Part shown: positions 33,801 to 45,214 of the stretch, one piece after another
Position numbering within the stretch: the stretch's first letter is position 1
Layout of the letters: the number at the start of each line of letters is the position of its first letter
Assembly (NCBI GenBank): GCA_038025085.1
Contig: CM076151.1
Coordinates: 8,809,001 to 8,873,000, forward strand
Length of the DNA: 64,000 nt
Reading direction: 5' to 3'
Source: Tetragonia tetragonoides
Taxonomy: Eukaryota; Streptophyta; Magnoliopsida; Caryophyllales; Aizoaceae
Notes under the pieces: model-generated
Told to the model about the DNA's origin: nothing
The model's database searches: none
What the model saw: the letters and a program-made list of their open reading frames with translations, nothing else
Made by a program: the position numbers and the translations under genes

Positions 33801-36800
33801 TGTAAAACTTTTACCTATGCTTGACCTCGAAATACACAAGTTGCCTATGCATGTAAAGGCCAACAAAAATCTTGGCAAATTTACTTGGCAAAGATGATAT
33901 ACAGATATTCAGCAAATTAAGTTATTTCATCAAGGATGAATTGATGATTGGTATAGTCTAGAATGCCTCCTTCATTCCAACATCTAGGTGAAAGGTTGTA
34001 ATAACATTTCTCAAGTTCTCAATGTAATCTAAAGGCTTAGATCTGGATAAAGATGCTAGTTTTACTGGACATGGTCAAGTGACCACAGAGATATATGTAA
34101 ACTGGAAAGATACAACATACAATACCAGTGCATATGCTTTTGGTGAGGCCACTTCAAAGAATGAGTTTTGAAAGATCGGAAAGGATTGAGGAACTGCCAA
34201 AGCAATAAGTTTGCCATATGCCATTCCTGTACCCGCACCAATAAAGAGGGATGGCGCATAGTAGCCACCAACTAATCCAGAAGCTCGGCAAAAGGATGTA
34301 GCAATTATTTTAACGCCCACTATTTGAATTAAAAGCTCAGCTGAGAGGCCTTTCACAAAGGGTCGAGATTCCAACAAAAGATCAACATTCTGAAATCCCC
34401 AGTATAGAATTTCTGGATATGCTAAAGCCATCAGACCAACAGCTAAGCCACCAGTAACTGGAAAGATAGCCTTCGGTACTTGGCCAGCACTCTGAATATC
34501 TTCCACAGTACGTAGCATGAAAGTGGTAGACCTAGTTAAGGCCAAAGAAACCAAGCCACATAGAATTCCCAGCAGAAGATACAGCGGGAGCTCTGAAAAT
34601 CCAGAAAATTAGCCTAAATGAAATTCAATATCATAATCCCAAATTACAGATACAAATTCAGAAAGTTTCACTGGGTGTTGTTGACATATATCATATAAGA
34701 GGACTGAATAATGCTATTCTACAGAGCAGTCTATACACGACAGATTGATGAAATAACTCATACGAGGGGCGTTTATGCAAGTAGCAATACACCTTCACTA
34801 TTACAAGCAAGAACTATTTCCCTAATAGTTATCAATGTCCCAATTTCGACTATTCTGGTATGGTATGTATAATATCACCCACAATTTCACAAAAATTGAA
34901 CAAAACATAAAAATAAACTAAACTAAGAGAGAGTGCTGTAACTCACCACTTGCTGAGCGGAAATCATAAACAGGGACTTTGAATGCTGGTTCAGCACCAA
35001 GACCAACTTCAGACAACACGGAAGCTATTACGGCACTAATTATGACCATTGAGGTAGTATTTGTAAGTGATTCAGCTGAATCAGGCGATGGCCACAAGAC
35101 AGATTCTACAGCAAAGAAGCAACCAGCTACAGCAGCATTGAAGCCTGGCAAACAAAAGTTCCACCTATTAATGCACGTCTATGAAATAGAGCACTCCCTT
35201 TGTTATTAATTTTTCTGATCAAATACTGTGTATTGCTAACAAACAGTGGACAATATATGCAAAGCAAAGTTGCAAATAAGAGACAAATATGAATCTAACA
35301 AAAACGTCATTAGCGGAGGCGCTTGAAGCATAAATGACTTATAATCTACAGTGTTAAATATATAAGGTAAGTGCATTACTATAGTGGAAGAATTCCAACC
35401 AGAAGCAATCCCAGCAGCAGATCCAGCAGCAATAAGAGGGACCTTTCTTTTACTGCTCCTGCCAAACAAAGTACCAACACCTTTGGCAATGGAGGAACCT
35501 ATTTCAACACTTGGACCTTCCGGGCCTAATGAATTTCCTGTTCCAAGGGTGATACATGCAGCCAAGGACTTCAAAAATGGTTGAGCAACGCCCTTTATGC
35601 GTGACCTTAACTCTCCCTGTGCAGGTGCATCTAAGGAATCACGAAGACTATTCAACAAGCTCACAAGCAAACCTCCGCAAACTGGTACAGAAATCGTCCT
35701 TTGCCAAGTTTTTTCGATGGGCTCCTCCCTTAACCATGATGCACCTCGATATAGAACCCCATCCCAGACGAAGTCACGTAGTTCATGAACCTAGAGTATA
35801 GCACGAGACTGTTCATAGTCACCACAAGCAATGATACAGATTAACACGATGAACAATGAGCATATAGTCTCCCTCCCCAAATTAAGTAGTGGTCTATATC
35901 TAGCAAATAAAACCAAATAGGCATTTCAAGTGGCAAGTATCTAGCATGAGATATGTTTCATTCCTCCTCACCTATATAACATGAACTTCATTAGATGGGA
36001 CAAATAGAGCCAGCAGTGGGTTCGATCAAACCAACGGGAATTCCAGACGGGCATATAACTATTACGTAACTAGTTGATGTTTCTCCTCATAAGTTCATTA
36101 CAAATGAGGAGGGATGATTCAATACATCCCATACGAAGGCTGGAAGTGTGTGATAATATCTACCTACCCTGAAGTAACTTGCACCATTCAAATATTGATT
36201 TTCCAAAAAAGGAAAATCCCTAGAGGGGTTTTGTGAACCCTATAGGATTTTTACAAGGAGGGTTTAGAAAAGTTCTCCTGGGCGCTGCTATGGATTTAGT
36301 CCTAGAACAATACTCCCCTTTGCTAGTCATTACACATCACACATACCATAATCATGCATAGTGAAAGGATAGCATAAGAATATGAAAATCACAGACAAAA
36401 ACAGCACATTCAATTGTAGCAATTCGTTTAAGAAATCGCCGAGCAAAAAAAAAAAATCGTTTTAAGAAATCAAAGAAAGAAACTTACACCATAATTGAAA
36501 AGCACAACGCTCAACCCAGTAAGAAGTCCAACCAAACAAGCAGATATTATAGCATAATTAGCATCTGGGATAGCTTCCAATACCACCTCCACAAACCCCA
36601 TTTGATCTTCATCACTATTTCTCAACCCAAATTTCTGATCATCTTTCTTGCCCATCTCACTCTCATTTTCAACTAATTCAGACTCTCTCGATTCTGGCAA
36701 ACCTTCAGGAACCCTAAACCCTTCTAGGCGGTGGCCAAACCGGAATAATCCATAGTTTAATTTCAAAGGTTTGAGCTTTATGGAAGATGATATTAATGGG

Positions 36801-36916
36801 CATGGCGGCTTGGTGGTGGAGAGAGAAAATAATGCAGAATAAAGCGGTGGCCAACCATGCAATTTGGAATTGCTGTAGAGAAACATGCCTCTGTGATTAT
36901 AACCCAATTTCTCCAT
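30885..36916 (-). CDS. CLC-e: Chloroplast-type CLC chloride channel/antiporter (CLC-e-like)
   Basis: Minus-strand exons: 36916-36488, 35790-35400, 35144-34947, 34592-34126, 33096-32536 and 31187-30885 (last one open to its stop). Frames join throughout, giving about 782 residues. The Ser-rich N-terminus suits a plastid transit peptide. Membrane motifs include LGTGNSLGPEGPS, whose Glu234 fits the CLC gating glutamate, and GGYYAPSLFIGAG (448 onward), the GxFxP-type selectivity region. Two CBS domains follow, at about 614-675 and 683-765. The short cyanobacterial-like form and the GPEGPSVEIG motif match plant CLC-e/f, with CLC-e more likely; it is known for thylakoid anion homeostasis. The 3' end is uncertain because a GT donor at 30978-30977 could splice to a further exon. 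Confidence 0.9.
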
Positions 36917-37893
36917 TGCTGGAGCTCAGGAGCTTCGCGGACAACAAGCATGTACTGGAGAGGAGATATCGTTGTCATTTAGATAAGGTATTTCATAAAT
37001 TTGATACAAGGTCCAAATTGCTCTGTAACGCCAAGGTAGCAAATTGTGTCAATTATTTAGGTTTATGCAATTTGCATCTAAAAATAACTGTATAGAAAAT
37101 GCCCCAAGGTCTTTTTTGTTACAAGCAGAAATAACAAGCAATACAATTAATAAGCTAAAACATTAATGATGATAAAGGATGGATAATGAAACTAATGATC
37201 TTTTATGTTAGGTACTCCTATATAATTAATAGTGTAAATAGTACAAGCTTATGAGTCACTTGTGATATGTAACACACATTTGCATATATATATATAATAC
37301 TACTTGTACTTAATGAGTCTCGATCTTGAATATTATATACGTTTCGAATTCCGATCGATAAAATCTGATGAAACATTGAAGAAGATGCACAAAAAGGTGT
37401 CCCGAGATTAAAAATTTTGTAAAATTGTCATACTTGGTGGAGACAATAATCTTCACCCATACTTAAAGAATACCTGTAACATACGTAAATCGATATTAAG
37501 GACATTATTGGTTGGAAAAGAAAAATGCGGATAGATATTAGTTAGACCTTCAACCATATAGTTAGGGAAATGATACTACGACCACTAAATTACCACATCA
37601 TTTCTCATTATTAGTAATAATTGATACATGTACTCCTATACCTTATTTTGTGGAATAATTCTCTTGCGTCCAAGCATAAACTACCTTCTATAAGAGGGAG
37701 GTGCGTGTAAGAAACTAGATAAGTCTCATCACTTTTAACTTTTTTTTGGGGTTGCTAATTCATCACTTTTTAACTACAAGGTCAAATATTGGGTGGCAAT
37801 CAAATTTGCAAACACAAAGCCATGGCCATTGTAAGTTTGTAACTCCCAAAGTGGTGGAGATTTAGGTGGTTAGTGTTTTCTGCAACGGAACTG
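36917..37893. other. 5' flank of the CLC gene and intergenic DNA
   Basis: No gene is recognised. It should contain the CLC promoter on the minus strand near 36920-37200. The rest is AT-rich without clear structure. Confidence 0.45.
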
Positions 37894-38648
37894 CTTAACG
37901 TAAATTCTAAATTACTAAATGCAAATTTTTTTGTCACAATACTTTTCAAAGTACTCTTTGACCTGCAAATCATACTTCTCCTCCTTATTCCTTTTTCTCT
38001 GAGAAAACTCCCCCAAACTATAATGAACAATTGAACATGAATTCATTTATCAAGACCAATATTACGATGAAATGAATGATAATAAACGTAACCAAAAGAA
38101 TTTAAAAATATTTTTTTTTAATTATATATTGTTTAGGTCTTATGGGTGTTTCTAATGATGGCTGGGAGGTTGAAGGGCGGCAACTGGGGCCATGGGGGTT
38201 GGACGGCAGCAGGGTGGGGGGCCGGGGTTCGAAGTGGAGGGGGGTGAGTGACAAGGGTTTGGACTTGCGGCGTGACGGTGGTCGTGGCGTGGGGTGGATC
38301 GTGGAGGTGGTCGTGGCGTGACGGTGAGCCGAATTGGGGGTTGGGCTTGGGGTTGCACTGGGGATGACGGTGGGTGTGGTCTGATGTGGGGGGAGAAGGG
38401 TGGCCGGCTGACGGCGGAGGAGGGCTGTTGCGGGCTGATGGTGGGTGGGGCTGTCGGGTGTGGGTGTATTTGTTTCCAGATTTTTTGTTTTTGTTTTTAA
38501 ATTTTGTCAATTTCTTTGAGATTAATCGGTTGAGTCACTTGAGTGTAATAGAGAGAAAAGAGAGAGAATAAAAAATGAGTGATAAAATCATTAGGGGTAT
38601 TATTGGTAAAAAGGATTTACATTTAGTAAATTGTGATTTACGTTAAAC
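37894..38648. mobile_element. Candidate TIR element carrying a GC-rich insert
   Basis: Left sequence cttaacgtaaattctaaatt (37894 onward) and right sequence aattgtgatttacgttaa (38628-38646) are imperfect inverted repeats of about 30 bp. Between them, 38155-38460 is strongly G-rich on the plus strand, quite unlike its surroundings, with a Pro/His-rich open frame on the minus strand (38133-38510). The pattern resembles a transposon that captured host sequence. No target duplication was identified, so the element status is tentative. Confidence 0.4.
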
Positions 38649-38930
38649 AACCCCCTCTGTAATTACTTGAATTCTATAACCAAATCAAATCTATACAACT
38701 ACAGTTCAAATTTCCAAGGGAGGGGGTACTTTATTATTGAAAGGACTCTTCCAAGCCTTAAGGGGTGAAAATGCTAGTACATTCAATACACTGATGCTAA
38801 GTTGCCCTGCAAATTGCAATACAGTCTTTACTTTCTCTTTTAGTTACTAGCTTGTTCGAACTTGGAGGGCATTGATTCGGTTCACTTCTCAATTTCGAAC
38901 TAGTGTTTTCTTTTGGTAATCTAAGATTGA

Positions 38931-39105
38931 CAATATATTACTGATGTAATAAAGCAATTACAAAGTATTAAGCACCCAAGTGGGGATTACATGAGGTTCA
39001 AAATGATCCTTTAAACCTGATGTCAACCCCCACTTAGCAAAATTATGTGCAAGAAGAGCACTGAAGCTACGAAGTGTCCGATGGACCCTTGGCATACTGA
39101 TGAGT
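38931..39105 (-). pseudogene. Relic of a retroelement-like protein tail
   Basis: Minus strand, about 39105-38970, reads RVHRTLRSFSALLAHNFAKW and on to VLNTL-stop without interruption. The LLAHNFAKW and final tryptophan-containing pattern resembles the C-terminal RNase H-like segment of plant LINE polyproteins (AHxLAKxA...). Only this fragment remains and no poly-A tail is seen. This is a guess from pattern. Confidence 0.3.
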
Positions 39106-39508
39106 ACTCGTATTTCCAAACCCAGTTAGAAGACTGGATGTAGTGAAAACAGAAGGTCGTTTTTGCTGTTTCTGTGTTTTAGTTTACCCTCCAAAAAACA
39201 ACCAACCAACATCCCCTCTTTCCTCTTCTCAGCCATGCATTTTCCCCATCACCAATAAATACTCCTCATCTCATTTATTATCATCAATTCTTTTCCCGTG
39301 AGCTTTTTCATGCACTTGCCTTTCCTCTATTTAATTTCTTCCCCAACCTCTTTTGTTTCTTTTGGTAGTTGCATATTCAATGCTCTTCTTTAAATGCATC
39401 CCCCACTCTTTCTCTCTCTTTCTCTCTCCTCTCTGCATCAATATAACAACCCCTCACCTATTTGGTCACTTTGCTTCTCTTTTTCTAAAAACAAAAACAA
39501 AAACAAAC

Positions 39509-39553
39509 CCTCTCTTTCTCTTTCTCTTTCTCTTTCTCTTTCTTTTTCTCTCT
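39509..39553. repeat. CT-rich microsatellite (tctctt)n
   Basis: A nearly pure run of (tctctt) units precedes the MIR171 hairpin by about 250 bp. Such pyrimidine tracts are common near plant transcription start sites, so it may lie in the leader of the pri-miRNA. A neighbouring caaaaa repeat is at about 39489-39506. Confidence 0.8.
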
Positions 39554-39794
39554 CCTGATGTTTTCAAAGAAATTCTTCATTTTGTGAACAGAGATGTTTG
39601 TTAGTGGTTTTTGGGCAATTTTTGGGTCAGAATCTTTGACCTTTTTAATTATTCTTATTCTGATCCAAAGTTTTTGAAAAAATGGTTAAAAGTTTGAAAC
39701 TTTGTTGGTTCATTCCTGTAGATTTGGAGAAATATATATAAGAGAGTGAGAGAGAAAAGTGTTTGCTATTATTATAGGAGTAGTTGAGAAGATC

Positions 39795-39945
39795 AGATTG
39801 GTTAAACGGGATATTGGTCCGGTTCAATAAGAAAGTTGGTGCTCTAAAAATGTCCAAACCAAAGGGAACAACAATCTTAGTATGTTTTCTCTCTCCTGAG
39901 CCCTGCTTTTTGATTGAGCCGTGCCAATATCACGTGCCACCACTC
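39795..39945 (+). ncRNA. MIR171: MIR171 precursor hairpin
   Basis: The 3' arm holds the mature miR171 sequence TGATTGAGCCGTGCCAATAT plus C at 39911-39931. A 3-nt shifted form (39914-39934, starting TTGAGCCG) is the miR171b-type isoform. The 5' arm holds the partner TATTGGTCCGGTTCAATAAG (from 39812), which pairs with mismatches and the 2-nt 3' overhangs expected of a Dicer-like 1 product. The stem continues below through ttggttaaacgg and above through gttggtgctc. In plants miR171 guides cleavage of mRNAs of HAIRY MERISTEM/SCL6-type GRAS transcription factors. Transcription must be on the plus strand; the promoter probably lies upstream of the CT-rich tract. Confidence 0.96.
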
Positions 39946-41226
39946 TCCATCGTAGAGTATACTTCTTCCTTATTCTTCCCTCCATATTTTGTTCCCAAAA
40001 GGTACACATATATATGCCATATATGAATGTTCTTTTGTCACCTAAAGGGATGCAAATTTTTTTTTTTTTTTTTTTTTTTTTTGTGATTTGCTTTAGTACC
40101 TGTTCATAAGATCACTAACAAATTCGATTGCTTGGTACAGGCTTGTTTTGATTATTAGTTTCTTAGTTACTAATTGATATTACCGATTCTTCCGTCGTTG
40201 TCTTGTTGATGAGGAGCCTGGGTACAAGTGTACAACAAATCTCTCCGGCGTGACCCCGGGGTCATTTCAGCTTCCTTTTATTATAACGCACGCATTTCAG
40301 CTTAATTAGAATATTTAGATCTCTATATTCACATTTGACTATGTTATTAGTTGATAAATTATTATGAGATGTGAAAGTATATATTGGTCTCGAATCATAT
40401 AATAATCTATGAGATAGTATCATCGATCTATGAGATATTGTAGCACAGCGTACCATTATTGTTTATGCTAATGCGCGCATCAATGGGGATTAAAATTATT
40501 GGTCACCCTAGCTAGCTAGATCCATTGGGGAAGTTTAATTTCTTGTCATCGTTCAATAATATTAATAGAGACATAGTGTGGTTGAAGGGAATTTATGGAA
40601 GATAAGGGAAGGCTAGAGATAAAGAGATGTGTTAAATGTGAACATTAATAACAAGCAAGTTACGTTGTATATATGTATACGAGTATTGAATAACGGATCG
40701 GAACTGTTGAGTATCATCATGCATTAATGTACTCATTTTGTATGTCCCTTTCAAAAATGTTAAATCCTACCTTTAACTTTAGTTATAACAGCTTCATTAT
40801 AGATCATCTAAGGAAAATCTGACCAAGTATGCTTAGAGCTTCATTAGCTATGATTATTTTACACATCACAGTGTAATAACTATCTGAAAATGCTAGTCAG
40901 GAGAATTGTGTTAGTATATTAGTAGAAATTATTCATCAAAAGTATATAGTATTACCCGTATGGATATCTGACATTTAAAACGCTCTCTTTGAATTGAAAT
41001 GTCATAGTGATTTTGATCCGATACTATTTTGCTGTGCAGCCTAGACGACACAATAAATTTGGCAGTCACATCTTTTTTAGGGTTGGAAAAATGATGATGC
41101 TTGGGGAATTTGACTATCTGGTTCTAAGAAATGATGTTATTGGTTTCCTGAAGTGTACATGATTTTGGGAGTTTAATTTCCTATTCGTATTATCTTTTCT
41201 ACAAGTTTAATATAGGTTGTCTTATA
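39946..41226. other. Downstream of MIR171 and intergenic DNA
   Basis: A long poly-T run (about 40050-40081) lies 105 bp after the hairpin. No gene, element ends or other structure were recognised in the rest. Confidence 0.5.
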
Positions 41227-41481
41227 CTTCCTCCGTCTCAAAAAAATATGAACCTTTGCTTTTTGAATGTCAAACTTAACAAACTTTGACCATTAATTTA
41301 TGAAAATATATAAAGATTCACATTATGAAAATACTTTTGTTAGATTCATTTTCAAAAGTATTTTCAAAAAATCGTATTGTTATAATTTTTATATTCATGT
41401 AATTGTAGTTATTTACGGTCAAAGTGGTGTCTTGGAGATCGTGAAAAAACAAAGGTTCGGGTTTATTTAAGACGGAGGAAA
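41227..41481. mobile_element. Stowaway-like MITE, copy 1
   Basis: Terminal inverted repeats cttcctccgtctc (left) and gacggaggaa (right) are flanked by TA dinucleotides, the target of Tc1/mariner elements. The length is about 255 bp. The interior (aaactttgaccattaattta, ttgttagattcatttt, tacggtcaaagt) matches copy 2 at 61259. It has no coding capacity and would depend on a mariner-type transposase in trans. Confidence 0.92.
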
Positions 41482-41739
41482 TATTTATGATGCTGTTTGA
41501 GGAAGTTATATGGAGTATTTGGCCGTCAGAGTTTGTTAGTTTAAGTTTGTACATGCAGCACTCTCTGTATCAAAGAGAACAAAAAACACATATCATCATC
41601 AACAAAAAAGTGAAGCTCTTTATTTCATTGCATTATTGAGATCGGAGTATAAAGCATAGCCATGAACTACTATGCGACATGACCTTATATACTCCTATGG
41701 ATCATAACAAATACGTAATAATAAATATCCGATAGAAGT

Positions 41740-42620
41740 TTGGGTAAAAATTTCAATTGCAACTCGAAAAATCTAAACTTGAAGTATACTATATAATCTA
41801 CATTTTTTGGCTTTCGGAGACCATGAAACGGAAGTTGTTATTTTCGTACCATATCACATGCAACAACCTTTGGGGACATGGGAACTTGGGAAGACCTCGG
41901 GATCGTTTAGACTTGGAAAGCTGTTTTTAAGGCCACCCACTTTAAAGGGTCGAACTCCAAAACCATGTGTGAATACGAATTTGGAGACATGGATGGCCTA
42001 TCAAGGGGACAAGGGCACAAGGGGTCCTCGTGAGTTATAATGACTCCCCGGAAAAGTTTTGGTAAAATTCTCAATCTGGGCACGGAAAGTCAAAATTGAA
42101 GGTTGTAATGCACGTTTTTTGAGATTTCAGAGGCTTGGGCCCTGTTCTCTTCAACGGAATGGTGCGGGACGGTGAAGAACAGAACGGAACGGCGCGACAC
42201 GGATAATTCAAAAATATGTGAGACAAAATGAAGTACAGAATGCTGCGCGGAACGGAACGGATTGGAACGGAATGGAATGCAGCATGAAATCGACGAAAAG
42301 AACAGTGCATTGGAAACGAAAAGTGTTATTTTCGCACCATATCGCATGAGACACCTCTTGAGAACATGGGAGTACCTCGGAGTCAGTTATTGAGTCCCTA
42401 TTAAATTTGAAAGACAGTTTTATAGCCACCAACTTAAAAGGATCGGAACAAAAAATCATAGTTGAATACGAATTTTGGAGACCATAATAACCTACAGGAG
42501 GCAATTTGTGGTATAATGAGTCACAACAAACTCCACAAACAATTTGGGCAAAAATCTCACCTAAATCCCGAGAAGCCTAAAATTAAAGTGTATAATCCAC
42601 GTAAATAAATAAAACCTAAA
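41740..42620. repeat. Satellite-like tandem repeat of about 320 bp, two and a fraction copies
   Basis: The phrase gg(t/c)aaaa-ttctca recurs at about 41742, 42061 and 42545, followed each time by a block like ctaaaattgaagtgtataat. The first two copies also share the block ttattttcg-accatatc-catg and its neighbours (gggaacttggg against gggagtacc; ggccaccca against gccaccaac). Removing the roughly 170-bp MITE from the second copy gives about equal spacing (319 and 314 bp). No protein is encoded. Confidence 0.8.
42139..42309. mobile_element. Small hAT-like MITE nested in the 320-bp repeat
   Basis: The left end gccctgttctcttcaacgga and right end tcgacgaaaagaacagtgc are imperfect inverted repeats. 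The element interrupts the second copy of the tandem repeat, so the first copy gives the empty site. Its interior is rich in ggaacgga motifs. A related shorter copy lies at 62612. Confidence 0.75.
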
Positions 42621-42961
42621 TCTCTATATTATTAGGTCATTCACAAATGCGGTATCATGAAAGAAATTGGCTAGAAAAGTTATGTATGTCAATGAGTTTT
42701 TTTTTTTTATCTCTAAGCCATTCTTTTTACAAAAAATCACCTTTATGGAACGGTCTTACACAAGTTTTTGTATCCAAACAGACAAATAGAGAGGTAGAGT
42801 AATTTTTTGTTTTCCTTTCTTTTATTTCTCTTTTTGCTGTAGACTAGAGGTCAAGTCAAAAAGGTCAAACACTCAAACCCAACAAAAGTCAAAAACACTA
42901 GAGCTGCTTTAGCTTAGCTTCCATGGCTCGACACTCTCCAACAGAAATGTAACCGAAAAAA

Positions 42962-45214
42962 ATGCGTCTCCCCAAATTCTACCACTCTCTCTCCTCCCCA
43001 TCTCCATCCCACGACGCCTCTCTCGCAGACAAAGCCATAACTTATCTCCGTCGTCACCCCCACAATCTCCCATCTCTTCTCACCCAATTCACCCCAACCG
43101 CCACTTCATATCTTCTTCAAAAATCCCAATTCGATCAAACCCTAACCCTAAAATTCCTAAATCACGCTCGCCCCTTACCCTTTTTCGACCCAAAATGCAA
43201 ATGCATTTACCTCCATATCCTCACCAAATTCAAGCTCTACAAAACCGCTCAATCAATCGCCGAAGATCTCGCCAAAGAACTCACCTTTATCGATGGTACT
43301 GGCAAATTGGTGTTCGATTATTTAAGGGATTCTTATCAGAGCATCAATTCGAGCTCTGCCGTGTTTGATTTGATGGTAAAATCTTATTCTAAGTTGAAAA
43401 TGATTGATAAGGGTTTAAATACTATTAATTTTGCTAAAGTTCATGGTTTTATGCCTGGTGTATTGTCTTATAATTCTGTTATTGATGCTATTATACGGTG
43501 TAAGGGTGATATTGGTTTGGTTGAGGAGTTGTATTGTGAGATGAGAGAGATTGGAGCTTGCCCGAATGTTTTTACTTATAATATTTTGATACGTGGGTTT
43601 TGTGGGGTTGGGGAGTTGAATAAGGGTTTAGGGTTTTTCAATGAAATGGAGAGAAATGGGTGTTTGCCTAATGTGGTTTCTTATAATACTCTAATGGATG
43701 CTTATTTTAAAGTTGGAAGAACTAATGAGGCTATGGAGTTGTTTAATGAGATGAGGGGGAAAGATATTGAACCGAATTTGATTACGTATAATGTTATGAT
43801 TAATGCGTTGTGTAGAGAGGGGAGGATGAAGGAGGCAAGTGAGGTGGTTGAGGAGATGAAGGGGAAGGGTCTTAAGGCGGATGAGGTTACTTATAATACT
43901 CTTGTGAATGGTTATTGTATGGAAGGGAATTTTCATCAAGCTCTTGTTTTGCATGCGGAGATGGTGGGCAATGGTTTGTCTCCTAATGTTGTTACGTATA
44001 CGTCTTTGATCAGTAGCATGTGCAAGGCTGGGAATTTGAATCGGGCTATGGAATTCTTGGATCAAATGCGTATTAGAGGGCTTCGGCCTAATGAAAGAAC
44101 TTATACTACATTGATTGATGGCTTTTCCCAACAGGGTTTAATGAATGAAGCTTATCGATTATTGAATGAAATGAAGGATGGTGGATTTGTACCTTCTGTT
44201 GTGACGTACAATGCCCTCATTAATGGCCATTGTGTTATGGGTAGGATGAAGGAGGCTCTGGGCATAATTCAGGACATGGTGGAGAGAGGCTTGGCCCCAG
44301 ATGTAGTGAGTTATAGTACGATGATATCTGGATTTTGCAAGGACCATGATTTGAAGAGGGCATTCTGGATGAAGCAGGAAATGGTTGAAAGGGGTATTTT
44401 GCCAGATGCTGTTACCTATTCATCGCTTATAAAGGGACTTTGTGAGCAGAACCAGCTTGCTGAAGCGTGTGATCTTTTTGAAGACATGCTACAGGTGGGC
44501 TTGTCGCCTGATGAGTTTACATATACAACGCTGATTAATGCATTCTGTGTAGAAGGGAACATCAAACAGGCTTTTTATCTTCATGATGAGATGATACGGA
44601 AAGGTCTTTTTCCTGATGCAGTCACATACAATGTGCTTATTAATGGGCTAAATAAAGAAGCTCGGACAAAGGAAGCAAAGAGGCTTTTGCTCAAGTTGTT
44701 TTATGACGATTCTGTACCCAGTGGCATCACATATGATACACTGATACAGAGTTGTGGTAACATCAAGTTTAAGAGTGTAGTGGCTCTTTTGAAGGGATTT
44801 TGCATGAAAGGATTGATGACTGAAGCGGATAGAGTCTTTGAATCAATGATTGAGAGAGACCAGAAGCCTACGGAGGCAGTGTATAATGTCCTCATACATG
44901 GTCATTCTAAGTGTGGGAACTTGCCCAAGGCGTATAAGTTATATAAGGAAATGGTGCATTCTGGTTTCATTCCTCATACTGTAACTGTCATTTCCTTGAT
45001 TAAAGTGCTTTTCAGAGAAGAAATGAACAAGGAGCTTGGAGAAGTCTTGGAAAATGTGTTGAGAAGCTGTAAACTTACTGATGGAGAGCTTGCCAAAGTC
45101 CTTGTTGAGGTTAACCATAAGGAAGGCAACATGGATGCAGTTTTTAACGTGCTTACTGAGATGGCCAAAGATGGCCTGCTTCCGAAAAGTGGGAAAAAAG
45201 CTCGTTATGCATGA
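42962..45214 (+). CDS. EMB2745: P-class pentatricopeptide repeat protein, EMB2745-like
   Basis: An intronless frame of 750 residues. About 16 tandem PPR motifs run from near residue 131 to 700, each with the helix-turn-helix pattern P(N/D)xVTYNxLIxGxCxxG...A...EM. There is no C-terminal E or DYW extension, so it is a P-class protein, expected to bind a specific organellar RNA through residues 5 and 35 of each motif and to affect its stability, splicing or translation. Overall order and wording match Arabidopsis At5g39710 (EMB2745, needed for embryo development) as I remember it, including the tail AEMAKDGLLP. The basic N-terminus (MRLPKFYHSL) fits organelle import; mitochondrion or plastid cannot be decided here. 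Good start context aaaaaATGCG. Confidence 0.95.
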   Translation: MRLPKFYHSLSSPSPSHDASLADKAITYLRRHPHNLPSLLTQFTPTATSYLLQKSQFDQTLTLKFLNHARPLPFFDPKCKCIYLHILTKFKLYKTAQSIAEDLAKELTFIDGTGKLVFDYLRDSYQSINSSSAVFDLMVKSYSKLKMIDKGLNTINFAKVHGFMPGVLSYNSVIDAIIRCKGDIGLVEELYCEMREIGACPNVFTYNILIRGFCGVGELNKGLGFFNEMERNGCLPNVVSYNTLMDAYFKVGRTNEAMELFNEMRGKDIEPNLITYNVMINALCREGRMKEASEVVEEMKGKGLKADEVTYNTLVNGYCMEGNFHQALVLHAEMVGNGLSPNVVTYTSLISSMCKAGNLNRAMEFLDQMRIRGLRPNERTYTTLIDGFSQQGLMNEAYRLLNEMKDGGFVPSVVTYNALINGHCVMGRMKEALGIIQDMVERGLAPDVVSYSTMISGFCKDHDLKRAFWMKQEMVERGILPDAVTYSSLIKGLCEQNQLAEACDLFEDMLQVGLSPDEFTYTTLINAFCVEGNIKQAFYLHDEMIRKGLFPDAVTYNVLINGLNKEARTKEAKRLLLKLFYDDSVPSGITYDTLIQSCGNIKFKSVVALLKGFCMKGLMTEADRVFESMIERDQKPTEAVYNVLIHGHSKCGNLPKAYKLYKEMVHSGFIPHTVTVISLIKVLFREEMNKELGEVLENVLRSCKLTDGELAKVLVEVNHKEGNMDAVFNVLTEMAKDGLLPKSGKKARYA

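Noticed and set aside
38133..38510. 125-codon Pro/His-rich minus-strand frame
   Set aside because: Composition follows from the G-rich block; no domain pattern and no good context. Kept only as part of the candidate element.
43691..44131. 146-codon minus-strand frame inside the PPR gene
   Set aside because: Antisense shadow of repeated PPR codons, low-complexity Ile/His/Ser content.
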